From Cornus controversa (taxonomy: Eukaryota > Streptophyta > Magnoliopsida > Cornales > Cornaceae), in NCBI GenBank assembly GCA_026545225.1, contig CM048854.1, forward strand, positions 29,239,230 through 29,303,229: DNA of 64,000 nt, given 5' to 3'. Within the stretch, counting starts at the first letter, position 1. Each line of letters begins with the position of its first letter. Positions 32,741 through 46,286 of this stretch are shown one piece after another. The position numbers were made by a program, and so were the translations under genes. The notes beneath the pieces are model-generated. The model worked only from the letters and a program-made list of their open reading frames with translations, was not told where the DNA came from and made no database searches.

Positions 32741-35700
32741 TGTTACATGGCTCGAGGACCAATCAGATATCAACTCGGAGTATTAATCGGTTAGTGTATG
32801 CTGTAGTGCCGTCTACCGTATGGATCACCGACACGTGGGCAGTGTAATTCGGGTACTATTCTTCTTTCTTGTTTGGGAATTTTTGCTTTTCTATAGAAAT
32901 ATAGGTGGAGGGACAATTTTGCCCTTGTGTGTTTTTAAAAAGGAAGCATCTAACGAGGCTAAGGATGAGGTTTATGTGGAAATTTTTTTTAATGCTCCTC
33001 GTGTATTTTGCCATGGTATGACTAAGAGATGCAATGCTAACAAGTGATGATGAGATTGATAGGCAATTATAATGAAATGCAATTTTACTTATCTGAAAAT
33101 ATATAATTGATTGACAATTCTGATGACATGTATCATCGGTGTAAGAAAATTAGTCATGTTTATGTGTTACGTAACAAGACTAACGATGAAATTTAATCAT
33201 TGATGAACGATAGTTAAGTTTGGAGGTGCAGTTGCTCACTGGTGTTCTTTTGATTGAGTTGATAGTTTAGGAGTATTTTGTTACTTATGTTTAATGCAAT
33301 TTAGTCAAAAAAAAAAATTTAAAATAAATATTCTTCTCGAGTTTCAGAAGAATAATTTGTTTATTTTACTAGTTCATGATGCAATATTATTTTAAAAGAA
33401 TTATCAAAATTTCTTAATTTATTATTAAATAAATGAGTATAAAATTTAACAAAATTACAAAGAAAACCTGTAAGTCATATTTTTTGCCAATTTAATATGA
33501 ATGGACTCTTACCACTACACAAAGTCACCTTATTATTTTATAAATAAATTAGTAATTTAGATTTAAATTTAAACTTGAATCTTCCTTTACTTAAACGAAC
33601 AACAAAAGTCGAACTCAAAGGACTACCTAATAAACAGTTAATCACAACTTTATTTATCTATAACTATCGCAAACTTAATTGAAGAACTCAAATTCTCTTG
33701 CCCGATGCCCCTCTTGTGCACTAAAACGGCACTGTTTTGATACATAGTGCTCAACTCAGTGTGAATTGTGCGGAGCCCTAACACGAGACTTCAGCGTTCC
33801 GGATCTCCCGATACACACGAGAAGTAGAGTCCTATTCCTTATTTGAATATTTGAAATTGTAACTAAAGAGAAGGGTAATTGAGTCATTGACTCCAGGACT
33901 TCGTAATCATCAACTCAACATATACTTTACTAACAGTTCACTGTGCTTTTTCCTTTTAATTCTAGTTTTTAAGGTTTCCAAATAGAGAAGTAGGAGCTGG
34001 CGTGCAAGTCCAAAATTTTACTAATATCTAATGTTTTTTGTTTGTCCCTCATATGGCAAGTTGACACCTTTTTTTTTCACAGGCAAGTTGGTACTTGGGT
34101 ACAACTACAAGTTGGCAATCTACCCTCCTACCAAAATATATACACACAAAAACATGTAAAATAAAAGTGTATTTATGTATTTACATATACATACCTACTA
34201 CTTTTTTTTTTTTCCCCAGCCTTCATATCAGAATCTTGTTGTGGCATATGATTCTTTCTTACAATGTAAAGTGATTCTTCAAATGATCATAAATTTATGG
34301 TTAATGATTGATACCTTGTTAGCATAGGTTAACTATTTATGATTATCTATCTCTCCATGCTAAAGTAAGAGTACGACATCCAACTCTTATATGTGAAAGT
34401 AAAAGTGTGTATATCTAACTCTTTTATGTAACGACGGAAGTCTCATACTCTGTGCTAGCACTTGTTTGATTATTAATCAAAATGGAGAAATTTGAAGGCT
34501 ATGAAATAAGTTGTTGGGCATAACATTGATCACATATTTTTGTAAATACTCAAGGAGCATCACTCAGTGACTAAATTGGTAGAACGAGCGAGTGACGGAA
34601 AAAAAAAAAAAATTTACATGCATAAGAATCATAATTATGTACTTATTTATAGTCAAGCATGGAGCCATCAACACTAGTTGCTTTTTTATAATATTGATTG
34701 AGTTGGACTGATGAGATAGCACGTCACAAAAGTTGTTTCAAGGAATGAAGATTGGTAGAAGAAACAAATTAAATTATTGTTTTTATTCTAGCTATTTTTT
34801 TTTCTAATTTTTGACAGATTAAATCACAAATTATTGAAAATTGGATGCTAGCTAGATTAAATTATTTGACAGGCAAAAACACCATATTATCAAAAAATTA
34901 TTAATTACCAATTAACATACATATCTATTCCTTGGTAACATTCTAATAACATTATTATAATCACATGCAATGCTTTGTTGGTTTTTGATATTTTAAAATA
35001 ATATGGGATATATATTGGAAGAAGCCCGCACTAGGATTTTTTTAGAAACGATGATCCAATTATCAAAACAAAACCAAAAATCAAGAGATAAGGACCAGTT
35101 AAAGAATTCTATCTCCGGTGTACTTTTTACAAAGCATATTGGCCGACAGTGTTATTATCTTTTCTAGGTCCTAAACAAATTTATGTGACCAACAATGGCT
35201 TACATTAATTCCTTCCTACTTTCCTAACACTTTAATTTTCAATTCAACAATGATACGTAGTCTAAATTTGGACCACTCAAAAGGGGTGTTTTGTAAGTGT
35301 GGTGGCGGAATTACCATCTTACTCACATAAATCACATTCAGTCCGCCAGTCCGAATTCAAATTATAAATCATTATTCTTTTTAATTTAGTATAAAAAGTG
35401 GCTCACACATAAATATAATCACTTTATTGATGATTTGTGTAAAAGTGAATAGGTTATATAGCATGATCTAGTGATTCCTTATTCACCTAGAACAATGGTG
35501 AATAGGTCACCTTGCTTACTTTAGTGACTGATTAAATTTTTAGATTCGATTAACACACTTATTAAACAAATCAATCAATCAAAAAAGAAAAGGAACATTA
35601 AGCATTATAAGGTTACAACTCAATCGGGAGAGTTGAGAAGTTAATCCAAACGTTTAGATCTTGGCATATTGATTATGTTAGATTCGAGTTGATTGAGTTG

Positions 35701-35889
35701 AAGAGGTTAATCACAATTAATTAGACTCAAATGAATGCACACACTAGATGCTTAAGTGCAAACCAATCCATTATATAAAAGAAAATTTAATCCAACTTTC
35801 ACTCATCCTTATGCTTAAATTCACTTTGCTAAGACTTAGTTGTTTGACAATCTGAGACTAACTATTGGTTTACTACTCGAACACATAAG
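32741..35889. other. Intergenic DNA upstream of the MADS gene
   Basis: No supported gene. The plus frame 32820-33047 (75 codons) lacks any motif. AT-rich stretches with poly-A/T runs dominate. A 'cagtgactaaattggtagaacgag' segment followed by A14 near 34566-34614 faintly resembles a SINE but has no B-box. Confidence 0.5.
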
Positions 35890-36060
35890 CCTAGTTGTTA
35901 CAGACTTCAAACTCACTCTCATAATCTTGCAAACAAAACGCTGAAAACGATTGCTCCATGAATAGTCTGTCCAGCCTAGTTGTTATAGACTTCAGACTTA
36001 CTCTCATAATCTTACAAACAAGGTCCTGAAATTGAACACGATTGCTCGTCTGTTCTCTTA
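35890..36060. repeat. Tandem direct repeat, two units of about 85 bp
   Basis: The unit starts CCTAGTTGTTA at 35890 and again at 35975, sharing 'cagacttc', 'ctctcataatctt', 'caaacaa' and 'acgattgctc'. Copies differ at several bases and by a small indel. It does not code. Confidence 0.85.
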
Positions 36061-38151
36061 TTGGTGATCTAATGCTCCTTTTATGCAAACTCTAAATTGT
36101 ATAAATTGAAGAAAAAAATTCTAGTCAACCTTGAATAATCACCGTGAAGTCCCTTCCTTTTAACTCAATCACAATTAAACATAAAGGGGTATATGTGAAT
36201 CTCCTTCTTGTGAATGAAGAGAGCTCTCAATTTCATGGAAAATTCAATTTTTTGAAATCCTAGATTTATTCGCAATTTTTCCATATCCAAAAACCTAGAA
36301 AACCTTGTTTATATAGATGTGAAGAGATACTTTAAAAATAGAAAATCCAATATGAACTTAATTTCGTGAAATACCATACTCTTTTTATGTAGAAGTAAGA
36401 TTACGTATATTTAAGTCCTTCTCAGATGTTATAAACAGTAAGAGTCTCGTGGACCAGTCTTTTTTTTTTTTCCATGAAATACGTGGTTTCCATTAGGTTG
36501 TATTGGTGCATGAAAGGTCGTAACCGGTGCAATGGTATCCTGGAATTAAAAATAGAACATCCAGAATCCTATTCTACTGGTAGATTAATGAAATCACCAA
36601 CTGACTCAACAATATTCTATCCCAAATGACAGTAAACCACCGTAAGGAAATACTTAAAAAAGTACTCCGGTGCAACAAAATGCACTTCCACCGATGTAAG
36701 AAAACCATACCGGTGCAACACTACATTGTCGCTGGACTTGTGCCACTTCCGAACATCGACTAACATTGAAATCTATTTCTTTTTCATGTTTGATTTGTCA
36801 TGATAAACAGAGATTTGAATGCATAGCTTAACTTTCCAAATTTCTTCTTTGCTATTTTTCTAAAAGTAAAAATTTTTGGAGAGAATGAATAACACTTATG
36901 TGTAACTTTATAATACCAAAAATAACTTTAATAATGTTATCATTTCTTTTTCTTTATAATTTATCCAAACATAAATATAAATTATTGTTATCTTTTTTTT
37001 TCTGTTCTAACTAATATTATCATTTTTTTTCTTTTCTTTCTTGTTTATCCAAACGAAGCTCACGTTCAAATAAGTTATACCAATCTAAAATCAAGGAAGA
37101 TCGAAACTACGCATATCCATTACCAATCTAATTGCCTAATATGATTGAGCATCATGAAGCGTATTGTAAACATGTTCTGAAATAGTTTCTGTCTCCATAA
37201 CTCCGTCTCCAAAGATGAACCTTGGCACAACTAGTGTCCAACATATATATATTATTCAAGATAGTTTGTACACACACTAAGAAAGACGCTTTGAAACAAA
37301 ATTTGTCAACAATACAAGAATTACCCTAACACCTGTGAGGGGTGGTCCGTCAATGATCAAATGCAAGAATTAAAAAAAAAAAAAACAAAACATGGATACA
37401 AGTAGGAAGAAAATTTTCATTTCTTTTTATTTTCCAAATTCAAATATTAAGAAAAAAAAGTTCATCGCATGTTAACAACATGCATGTTACAATCCAATAA
37501 TATTTTTTTGGAAGTTTAGTCCACTCAATGATTGCCATGCATGCACCTTATATATATTTGACATATATGAATAAACAGCTCGTGTTATTGCTGTTTCATG
37601 CATCCTCCAACAATGGCTTGGTACTAATAGCCCATTATATATATATATATTATATACCGTATAATGAGAACTCATTATGGTCTAGTTATGTCATTATAGG
37701 TAGAAAAATACATTCACTTTTGTCTGATCCATGCATATAGATGATCATACTCAAAATTCACAGAAATTCTTCTCAATATAAGTTCACATGGATGCATGCA
37801 TGGTATTTTTCTTATCTATATACACACACATAGGGATATATAATATACAAACATATACATTTATATATATAGTTTGTTGTCCAAGTACCATATATAAGTA
37901 GCAATCTTAGACACTAAGCCCTCCAATCCAAACGCATGGGAGTACTCAAATCAAATGGATGTGCTAAAAACATGTACATGAAGGAGACAAATCATCCTTA
38001 GACAATCGAGGATGAGTCTATATATGCACGCCTTCATTGAGCTTAACTAATGGCAAACAGCTTCAGTCAGTGGCCAACAACCATGTGAATCTTATTAAGA
38101 GTTCAAGACCGTGTGACTCACTTAGAAAGCATAAAAATGACAGGACAGGGA

Positions 38152-38154
<3 letters not shown>
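36061..38154. other. Intergenic DNA, scattered MITE remnants
   Basis: No gene seen. The end of a Harbinger-like MITE is recognisable near 36985-37062 ('...cttgtttatccaaacgaag'), resembling the right arm of the element at 55167-56369. A patch at 36510-36725 repeats 'ccggtgcaa' four times in both contexts and may be a small degraded element. Confidence 0.4.

Positions 38155-38205
<51 letters not shown>
38155..38205. repeat. (AT)n microsatellite
   Basis: About 25 uninterrupted AT units. The frames that cross it are not genes. Confidence 0.95.
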
Positions 38206-38207
<2 letters not shown>

Positions 38208-38614
38208 TACTGTGACGTCACTATATGCATTAATGAACTCAAAACTTCGAATTATATGCTACCACTAATTGTGTTTCAACAATTATTATTCAAACCTGCA
38301 GGAATGCCAGAGATTTCTATCCTCAATTAGTTAGAGTATTAGGTTTGAGAATTGACTTATACTAGGACTCGAGCATATGAGACCAACCTGATCCCACAGT
38401 TGCATCTAATGTCCCACAAATAGTCTGTGCATTAGATGATGCGGGTCCGAGTCAACGTTATCTTGAAATAGACGTGTCGGCCGATTACTCTTTAACAGTT
38501 AAAGTCAGAATCGAAAAGACTTAAGAAACTGTAAATGCACTCAAAATATATTAATTTCTTATCTCATTAATGAGTCACAAGTATTCAAGTAGGAGTAAGA
38601 GAATAAGTCCTCCA

Positions 38615-38660
38615 TGTCATTAAAGTTCAATCAGATTGTCATTAAAGTTCAATCAGATTG
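38615..38660. repeat. Short tandem duplication, unit of about 22 bp
   Basis: 'attaaagttcaatcagatt' followed by 'gtc' occurs twice back to back. Confidence 0.85.
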
Positions 38661-38739
38661 CATTAGTCTCGTAATAATCTGAAAAATTTTAGTATTATTT
38701 TGACAAATTGAGGCAACTTATATATAATGAAATATTATA

Positions 38740-38830
38740 AAAATTTGTTAAGCAAGATGCAGAGAATCGAACCTAGAACGTTCTATTCCTATTGTCCAAT
38801 GTGATTTTTAATCACTTATTATACCTCCTT
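38740..38830 (-). mobile_element. Possible SINE remnant, minus strand
   Basis: On the minus strand the sequence has a B-box-like GGTTCGATTCTC (about 38763-38774) preceded about 40 bases earlier by an A-box-like 'agtgattaaaaatc'. It ends in an AT-rich tail. The resemblance is short, so it stays tentative. Confidence 0.35.
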
Positions 38831-41800
38831 GTGACCTCTATGATTTGTTAACATTAACTAACTATATAGGAAATACTGCTAATCATTATTATGCCAAATA
38901 CTTTTGTAGTTATATATATATTTAGAAAATTCAATTTGATTTTGACAATAAGAAAATAAAATGATGTCATCATCACTGCTTGACGTTGTCAAGTAACAAA
39001 AACATAGTATTTTTTAAGGTTTGGGAATTGTGCTTGGTTCGCTTTCCAGTTGCCCAAAAGGGCCAAAGCCATGTGACATGTGACAATAAGATATTGAGAT
39101 TCGGTGGTAGAAGAAGATTAGATTTTCCAACTGTGGCACTTCGAGATTAATAAGAGCGAAAATTAAGGGCAGTGATTAAAATAATGTAGACTTCATGCCT
39201 TCAATTATGGCAGAAGGACAAGTGTCAATCATCAGCCAAATCAAATAACTTACATCACCAAAAGAATAATTGATCTCCAATAATAACTCCTACCATGGAA
39301 TCCAAAAAGTGGAAATATTTTTTTTCTCCTGGTCTTGCCCATTATCTCATTGAAAGCATACACTAATTAAAGTACTAAAAAGAATCAAATTAGGGGGAAA
39401 TTCCTACACCGTGAAAATGGAGTTGTAGGAGAACAATTCAAGCGTCGTGCTACTAGGTGAAGTGGTGAAATGGTGCATCTTCGATGGTGAGAGTGTAGTA
39501 GCTAAAGCATTATTACTTTATTCTTTGACTCGAGTGGCATGGGGTACGTGAAATTTCGTGTGAATTAACAAAGACAATCTTGCAAAGCTAAATACTGGAT
39601 CACAAATGAAGTAGTATCGTAAAGGAAGGGTGAAGAGAATTTCATGAAATCGTAATCTCCCAAATAGTGGGAGGAGTCCTCGACTCTTTTAGCTTACCGC
39701 CAAGACTTGTGATTTGGTGGTATCTTTTCTCTTTTTAAAAATAAAAAAGTAAATGATTCGCGTCTTTCCAAGAACATTGTGGACATGACAGGATTTAAAT
39801 TTTAAAGCTCAGATTTATTTTGGGCAAAATTTAGACAAATATTTTATTAATCTGAATAACCCGAGAAACAAGAAAAGTTTATAATTTTTATATTTGTATA
39901 GTATCATGCGTATTAACCTAACTTTGACGCGGTTGGCTTAAAAATTTTAAATAAAAAAATTACAACAATTGAATTTTAGTTAAAGAAAGAAAATAATAAA
40001 GAATACAATATTTTGAAATCTTTCAAATTCTAATAGGAAAAGATATTATCAAGTCTCACAAATTTTAAGTACTCAAAGTTTTAAAGAAAACCCTACTTAT
40101 TACATTAAATGAGTGGTTTTATTTTATGTCAAATGTATGCAGTCATATATTTTAACATTTTATTTTTTGTAATGTTTATTTATTAACAAGTTATAACAAT
40201 TTTGAACTACCTAAAAATTTGAAAAACTCGTATGATATGAGGCAGGTTGAGATGTGATAAGTTCGTCAAACTAGGAGGTGATAAAACTTTAGATTTCACG
40301 TGTGCTAATCCCCTAGGCCAAGTCCCACCCCTATATATAACTAAGTCCATGACATACTAAACTAAAATAATGAATATCACCACTTTAAGCTTGCTCTCTT
40401 CGTTACACACCACGAGTTCTATTTTATTAAGCATAGTTCTGGGATTTAACATAACTCATGTGCCGTATTACATATAAACAATTCAAGTGAATCCTAGTGA
40501 TATAAAATGAGAGCACAAAACTTAAACTTTGATTTGAAGCCCCAAATACCAATCATATCTGATCAAAAGGATAGAATATATCAAATTTTGAATTACACAT
40601 GTGATTTAATCCTGCTAACATTTGTTATATACAAAAGTGCAAGACCATCTTCTATCCAATGGTTGGACACAAATGATATTTTTTTATGCATTACCAATTT
40701 TAAATAATATGGATAACTCATGACTGCTCAAATGGGAGATTATTCTAACATTTCCAAACAAAAATTTAGGAATTCAATATATAAAAGGTTGGTTGCTTGG
40801 CCATAACCTCTTAATAATTTATTAAAACCAAGTAGTTGCAGTTAACACCTCCCTAGATAGGTACTAGAATGAAAATTTTGAAGTACCTATTCTAATTTAT
40901 AAGGTTAGAACAATAATTTATAATTATACACCAATAGGATAAAAGAGTGATTTTAATTAATCTTTTCTTTTTATAATTATATAATATTTTACAAACATTT
41001 TGTTTGTACCCAATCTTTATCTAACAGCCATTTATTGCAATTATTTGGAGTAAAAAAGCTTGAGTCTTACATTGGCCTTTTAGATGCATGTCATATCTAA
41101 AGTAGTGTGAAATTTCACAGAATCATGATTTTGTATTCTAATTTTATTTACATTTCTATTTGATGAAGGGTACATTCTTCATAGTGCAAAGATGATATTT
41201 TTCCTTTAAAACTTGAAAATTTTTAAAGGATGACTATAATGACATGTTTGGGAGGATCAAACTGGTGCTTTGAAGTTGAAAGAAATTTAATTCAAAATTT
41301 TAACTAAACTTTCTCTCATTTCAATTTCAAAGCACCGATTCAGTGTTTCCATATGCAACATATCTGTTTTTGTGTGCGGCCTTACACATATTTTATCATG
41401 CATGTAGCTTGATGATCTTTTAAAAAATTATTGAAATTAATTTTCTATTATCAGCTTATACATATTTCTGCAAATTATGAGTAAGCTTCTTTGTATTCTA
41501 GGTTTTTGGTGTAACTGGTAAATATGGTGCTGGGATGTCAATGTGCACTGCTTGTGTTAGCAACAAAAATAAACATGTGCACATTTGTTGCTTAATTACC
41601 TATAGTAGTATAGTACTATATAAATGTTAAAAGAAATAATTTTCACTTTTTTTTATATACACGAGAACATTTGTTACCAAAACAAAAATAAATAAAAGTT
41701 TAATGTGTTTTTTACTGAAAAGAAAAACAATAAAGTGCATGAAAATATAAATAAAAGAAACAAAGATACGTGATAGGGAATTGTTAGGCAAAAAGTGAAA

Positions 41801-42643
41801 CCGCTAGGTGGAGGCGAATGATTCTTCACATATAATGCTTCTCACGTGTCTATTTTTTATATTATCTTGGGTTCTATTTTTCATAATCACAATATTGACC
41901 AGAGAGGAAAAAGAAATAAATAAATAAATAAAAAGGTACAAATATTAAACTCAAAGTTTACACTCTACACCGTAAGTGTAGAAGAGAAATATTGTTTTAA
42001 AATTAGTTTAATTAATTGTAAAACCCAACCGTAGAGAAATTTAAGTATCATCGATCATTAAGTGACGATAACCCCATTTAGGAGTGTTTATTTGATTGGT
42101 AGATCTGTAAATTCGATCGGTACTGTTTTGATTGACTTTTTAGTCTATCAATTCCGTCACGATTTTAAAAATAACCAAGCTATAGGAATTGAACCTGTTC
42201 ACAGATTTGGGTCTCAAAAAGCTAATTCGTACCGTGAATTTGATCTATTATTTATACACAACACACACATATATATATATAATCAACCTACCCACTCCAC
42301 CCTCTTTGCTCTTCACACTCCACACACAATGCCTTACTTCTCCGCACTTTTAATCCTTTTTTTTTATGATGAGAATACATGTTATCAATGTCATTAATCA
42401 ATTATATCTTGTCACATAAATAAAAATACATTTATGTTTGTTAGTTATGTTATTACATGTCAGTGTTTAATTGATAAGTTATACCATGTCATCACTATTT
42501 TTTACTTATTAAAGCTTTTCTCCTTTGTGTGATTGTGAAATGTTGTTGGTCTTACTATTTGGTTCATGTATGGGGAAATGAGCCCATTATAATTGCCAAA
42601 TGTAACCAATGTTTTGTAATTCTATTTATCTGACAATTTAATA
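38831..42643. other. Intergenic DNA, no gene seen
   Basis: Reading both strands gives no recognisable protein family. Near 42075-42240 'ttgattggtagatctgtaaa' and 'attcgatcggtactg' with related motifs suggest a degraded hAT-type element. Its 111-codon frame (42062-42397) has no motif support. Bases 42636-42643 (ATTTAATA) are the left target duplication of the next hAT. Confidence 0.5.
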
Positions 42644-44263
42644 TAGGGGTGCACAAAAGTTCATCCAAATCGAAAAATTAAAATAGACCAGACAGTTCAG
42701 TCCTTTTTTTTTTGCGGTTAGGTTCAAACACGGTTCCAATATTTTGGAACCATTAATTCACGGTTTGGTTTTGATTTCAGATCCCTAGTGTCCGGACCGT
42801 TGTATTTACAATACTAACTTAAGAACTTCCTTCATCCCTGGTCAACCTTTCATACTTTATTCTTTATATATAATATATATTATACACGTTCTAATAATAT
42901 ACTAACACTCCCAGACGGGCTAGACCCTCTGACTCAACTCCTAGTAACCCACTAACTCACTAATCGTAGGCATAGTTTTAGTTTCTCATTGTCTCATCCT
43001 TATCTCTATTCTCATTTCTCTATTTGTTCATTGTCGAAACACAGCGCTAGGCGCTGCTCTAGCTTCTCTTTGCACATATCCTATTTGGCTCTTCGTTCGC
43101 TATCTCTCATCTCTCTCTCTCTTTACTGATCTCAAGAGCTAACATTTCACGACTCACGCACAACGAACTAATGACGGAGTCATCATAATCTTTCTCAATT
43201 GAGATAAGAGCTAAATCAATTTCTTTTAATTAGTTTAGCTTGTATGTTGTATAGTTTTCACTAGGAGCTTCTTTTTTTGTTTCCAATTTGTAAAATTATT
43301 TTCTTAGCTTATGTTTAAGTTGTATATAGGAGTAATATTGGACTTGGTAATTTGTGGGTTTGCCAAGTGGGACCAATGATTCAATAAGAATGGAAAGAAA
43401 TTTATTATGCCTACTCTAAAAATCCTTTATCTTTTTACAAACTTTGCCTAATCCTATGTTACTCTCATTTTAATGGGAATATGAGTACCAGAGAAAACTG
43501 AATAGAGTTGGAGGACTGAGATAGTGCAGTGAGGAGCACATGGCATCCTAAATCTATTACATGCATTTCTAGTTTATAATCATATCATTTTAATGTTCTT
43601 CATTGTGTTGGGATTTGCTCAAGTTGCTTGAATTCATTTTCATGTTCGAACATATAAATAACTCTTTGTATTTAATTTCAGCTTAAGACATAATCTACTA
43701 TCTTGTATATTTTGACCCTGGGTTTGGGCTATTATTTTTCACCTGATTATTTTAAAAAAATGTGTGGTTCAGTGTCTGTGTGTGTGTGTGTGCGTGAATT
43801 TGTCCTCAATTTTGCAGGTTGGATGATGTTGATTTTTACAACATAATGTAGATTACTTTGAATTTAATTGAGCACATGCATTTAAAAAGGGTTAATTGAA
43901 TAGTATGGAATGGATCCATGCAATATTATAAAGTGATTTAGGATTATGACTTATTGAGTTGGGAATGTAATCTTCTCTTCGCCTTTTTGCCTTTGAAATA
44001 TTTTAGGATTACTATTTAAGCTGATTAGTTTAATTAATAAATAATTCAATTGTTTGTTTGTTTTTGTTTAACTCTTATCTTTTATTGACTTTGAACAAAT
44101 CTGACCAAACTAAAGTGTCAATTTTGAATAGCTCTCTTTCTCACTCACACACATATATATACACATGACCACTAGAAAAGTGTGAAGCCATTGAACTTGG
44201 TGAGAAAGCTCTGAAATAGTGTCAACTAACCAAAACAACAATCATTGAATGCATTTACCTTAA

Positions 44264-44507
44264 TTGAGTCAGCTTGTGGTGTGCGTGGGCGGGTGCAAAG
44301 ATAGACACTGGGCTGAGCTACCACACTGACAGGGTACAGGGTGCTCAATCCCACATCGCCTGGGTGTAGAAAAGGGGATGTGCTTATTTGTAATATGTTC
44401 TCTTCAAATGGTATGAGGCCTTTTGGGGTAAAATCCAGGAGCAAAATCGTGCGGGCTTAGGCCCAAAGCGGACAATATCATACCATGTGTTGGAACGGGG
44501 TATTACA
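44264..44507 (+). repeat. TRIM 5' LTR
   Basis: Very similar to 44578-44827 from 'gtgtgcgtgggcgggtgc' to 'ggggtattaca'. The first bases ('tgagtcagcttgtgg' against 'tgtagtaacccttgtggacg') have diverged and lost a few bases, so the left boundary is approximate. Confidence 0.85.
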
Positions 44508-44577
44508 GTTGGTATCAGAGCCTGAACCCAGCCGAAAGTGTGCCGACGAGGACGTCGGGTCTCGTAGGGGGGTGGAT

Positions 44578-44827
44578 TGTAGTAACCCTTGTGGACGGGT
44601 GTGCGTGGGCGGGTGCAAAGATAGACACTGGGCTGAGCTACCACACTGACAGAGTACAGGGTGCTCAATCCCACATCGCCTGGGTGTGAAAAAGGGAATG
44701 TGCTTATTTGTAGTATGTTCTCTTCAAATGGTATGAGGCCTTTTGGGGTAAAACCCAAGAGCAAAATCGTGCGGGCTTAGGCCCAAAGCGGACAATATCA
44801 TACCATGTGTTGGAGCGGGGTATTACA
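44578..44827 (+). repeat. TRIM 3' LTR
   Basis: 250 bp, TG...CA, including 'caatcccacatcgcctggg', 'tggtatgaggccttttgggg' and 'cccaaagcggacaatatca', blocks that recur in the solo LTR at 52218-52466. Confidence 0.9.
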
Positions 44828-45025
44828 GTTGGGATTGTTTAGTTGGTGGTTCAATGGGGATAAAATGGTAACCCCTTATTTCAATGCTAGTATTTTTAGT
44901 CTTGTAACCCTATAATTTTCATTCATTCAATTGAGTTAGCTAAGTCACATATTTTTAAATAACAACATAGTCTTTATTATATTCTTATATCTATCTAATT
45001 ATTGTATTTTTTTTCTTGATGCTAG

Positions 45026-45276
45026 ATGTCAAGTACTAGAGATGCTAGTAATCCTATTCTTCTTCCGAAAGAACCCACTGAGGCAAAGGTAAGTCAAGTT
45101 AATAAGAGAAAGTGATTTGATATTTGGGATCATTTTATAGAAATTGAATTGAAAGAAGGAAGAGGTGCTAGATGTAAGTATTGTAACGCAAATTATTAAT
45201 GGAAAGGTGAAAATGGGACTAGTACATTGAGAAAACATACTAATAGGTGTCCCAAGAACTCAAATCAAGACAATAA
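45026..45276 (+). pseudogene. hAT transposase N-terminus with BED zinc finger
   Basis: From ATG at 45026 (after an acceptor-like 'ttcttgatgctag') the frame reads MSSTRDASNPILLP, then 'FDIWDHFIEIEL', 'ARCKYCNANY' and 'LRKHTNRCPKN'. The W-x-HF, C-x2-C and H-x4-C pattern is the BED zinc finger at the start of plant hAT transposases, which binds the transposon ends. Two in-frame stops (after NKRK and after NANY) kill it. The frame is cut at 45276 by the Harbinger insertion and resumes at 51637. Confidence 0.88.
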
Positions 45277-46286
45277 GGGGCTATTTGGAAAGGCTGTCAG
45301 ATTCCATTTTCTGATTCCTGAAAAATAAAATCTGAAAACCTATTGTGCTGTCATTTCTGTCAAAAACAGAATCTGTTTGGTAACATCATCTACTACTGAA
45401 ATTTTGAAAGTTGAAATCTGAAAATATGTTTGGTAACCCAAAATTATATTTGAAAAAAAATAGTAGTATCTTTGGCTATGAATTGTGTTTGAGTAATATG
45501 GTTTCAACTCATTGTAAACAACATAAATGAACTATATATATTATTACCTTGTTTTAATCTTGAAGACAACACATTGAAGCAGGTACATATTTGTCCTCAC
45601 ATTTTTACCATACAAAATCACATAACATAGGATAATGTTAAATATTAAATGTTTAATTTTATACAAAACATGTGTTCTAGTAAGTACCCAAATAAAAATA
45701 TTACATTGATTATTCTACTACATAGTTTATTTTGCAATTACTATTATAAGTACAAAAAATATTACAATGATCAAAACAAAGAAAATGTTATAATAGTGCA
45801 CCCACAGTGACCACAAAAAATAAGTCTTTCCCTACGTCGTGTTGCTAGTAAATTCGCAACCACTGAATCTAACTTTTCATCCTCATAATTTTTAGAAGCA
45901 TTCTGTTGATGTTGATGATTATCCAACCAATAAAAGAAATTGACGTGATTCTACAAAATAGAATATAATCATTATTAACTGGTTAATGAAAAAAAAAATC
46001 AAATAGTTAATACCTTCCATGTCGGATACCTATAAAAGTAATGGTCATAATTTTGTGAAGTTTTAGCCATATAAAGTCTCATTGAGCCTCTACCACATGC
46101 ACATGGAGGTCCACCTCTTTGTGGTCCATACATCATGCACCTTATACAAATATAAGATAATAAATGAACAATTGAACAAAATACACTACAAAGAAGATAT
46201 AATCAAACATACAAAATACAATCATACATAATATCAATGTCTAGTTAGAAAATAAATTCATTACACATACATATCCTTAGTAAAAG

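Larger units (their letters stand above)
44264..44827 (+). mobile_element. TRIM: LTR pair around a 70-bp internal domain
   Basis: Two LTRs (about 44264-44507 and 44578-44827, about 245-250 bp) enclose only 70 bp. The internal DNA is almost nothing but a primer-binding site TGGTATCAGAGCC (44510-44522, complementary to initiator tRNA-Met) and a polypurine tract AGGGGGGTGGA (44566-44576). LTR 2 starts TGTAGTAACCC and ends GGGTATTACA. LTR 1 lacks a few bases near its start. This is the definition of a terminal-repeat retrotransposon in miniature, moved by enzymes of another element. No target duplication was found. Minus-strand frames through the LTRs (44226-44444, 44384-44764) are not genes. Confidence 0.9.

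Noticed and set aside
38037..38330. 97-codon plus frame
   Set aside because: Its centre is the (AT)25 repeat and the flanks have no motif.
42062..42397. 111-codon plus frame
   Set aside because: It overlaps hAT-like subterminal motifs and a TA run, has no family match and no codon-usage contrast with its surroundings.
44226..44764. Two minus-strand frames with repeated 'LLGFTPKGLIPFEENILQIS'
   Set aside because: The repeated protein is just the two LTRs of the TRIM read antisense.
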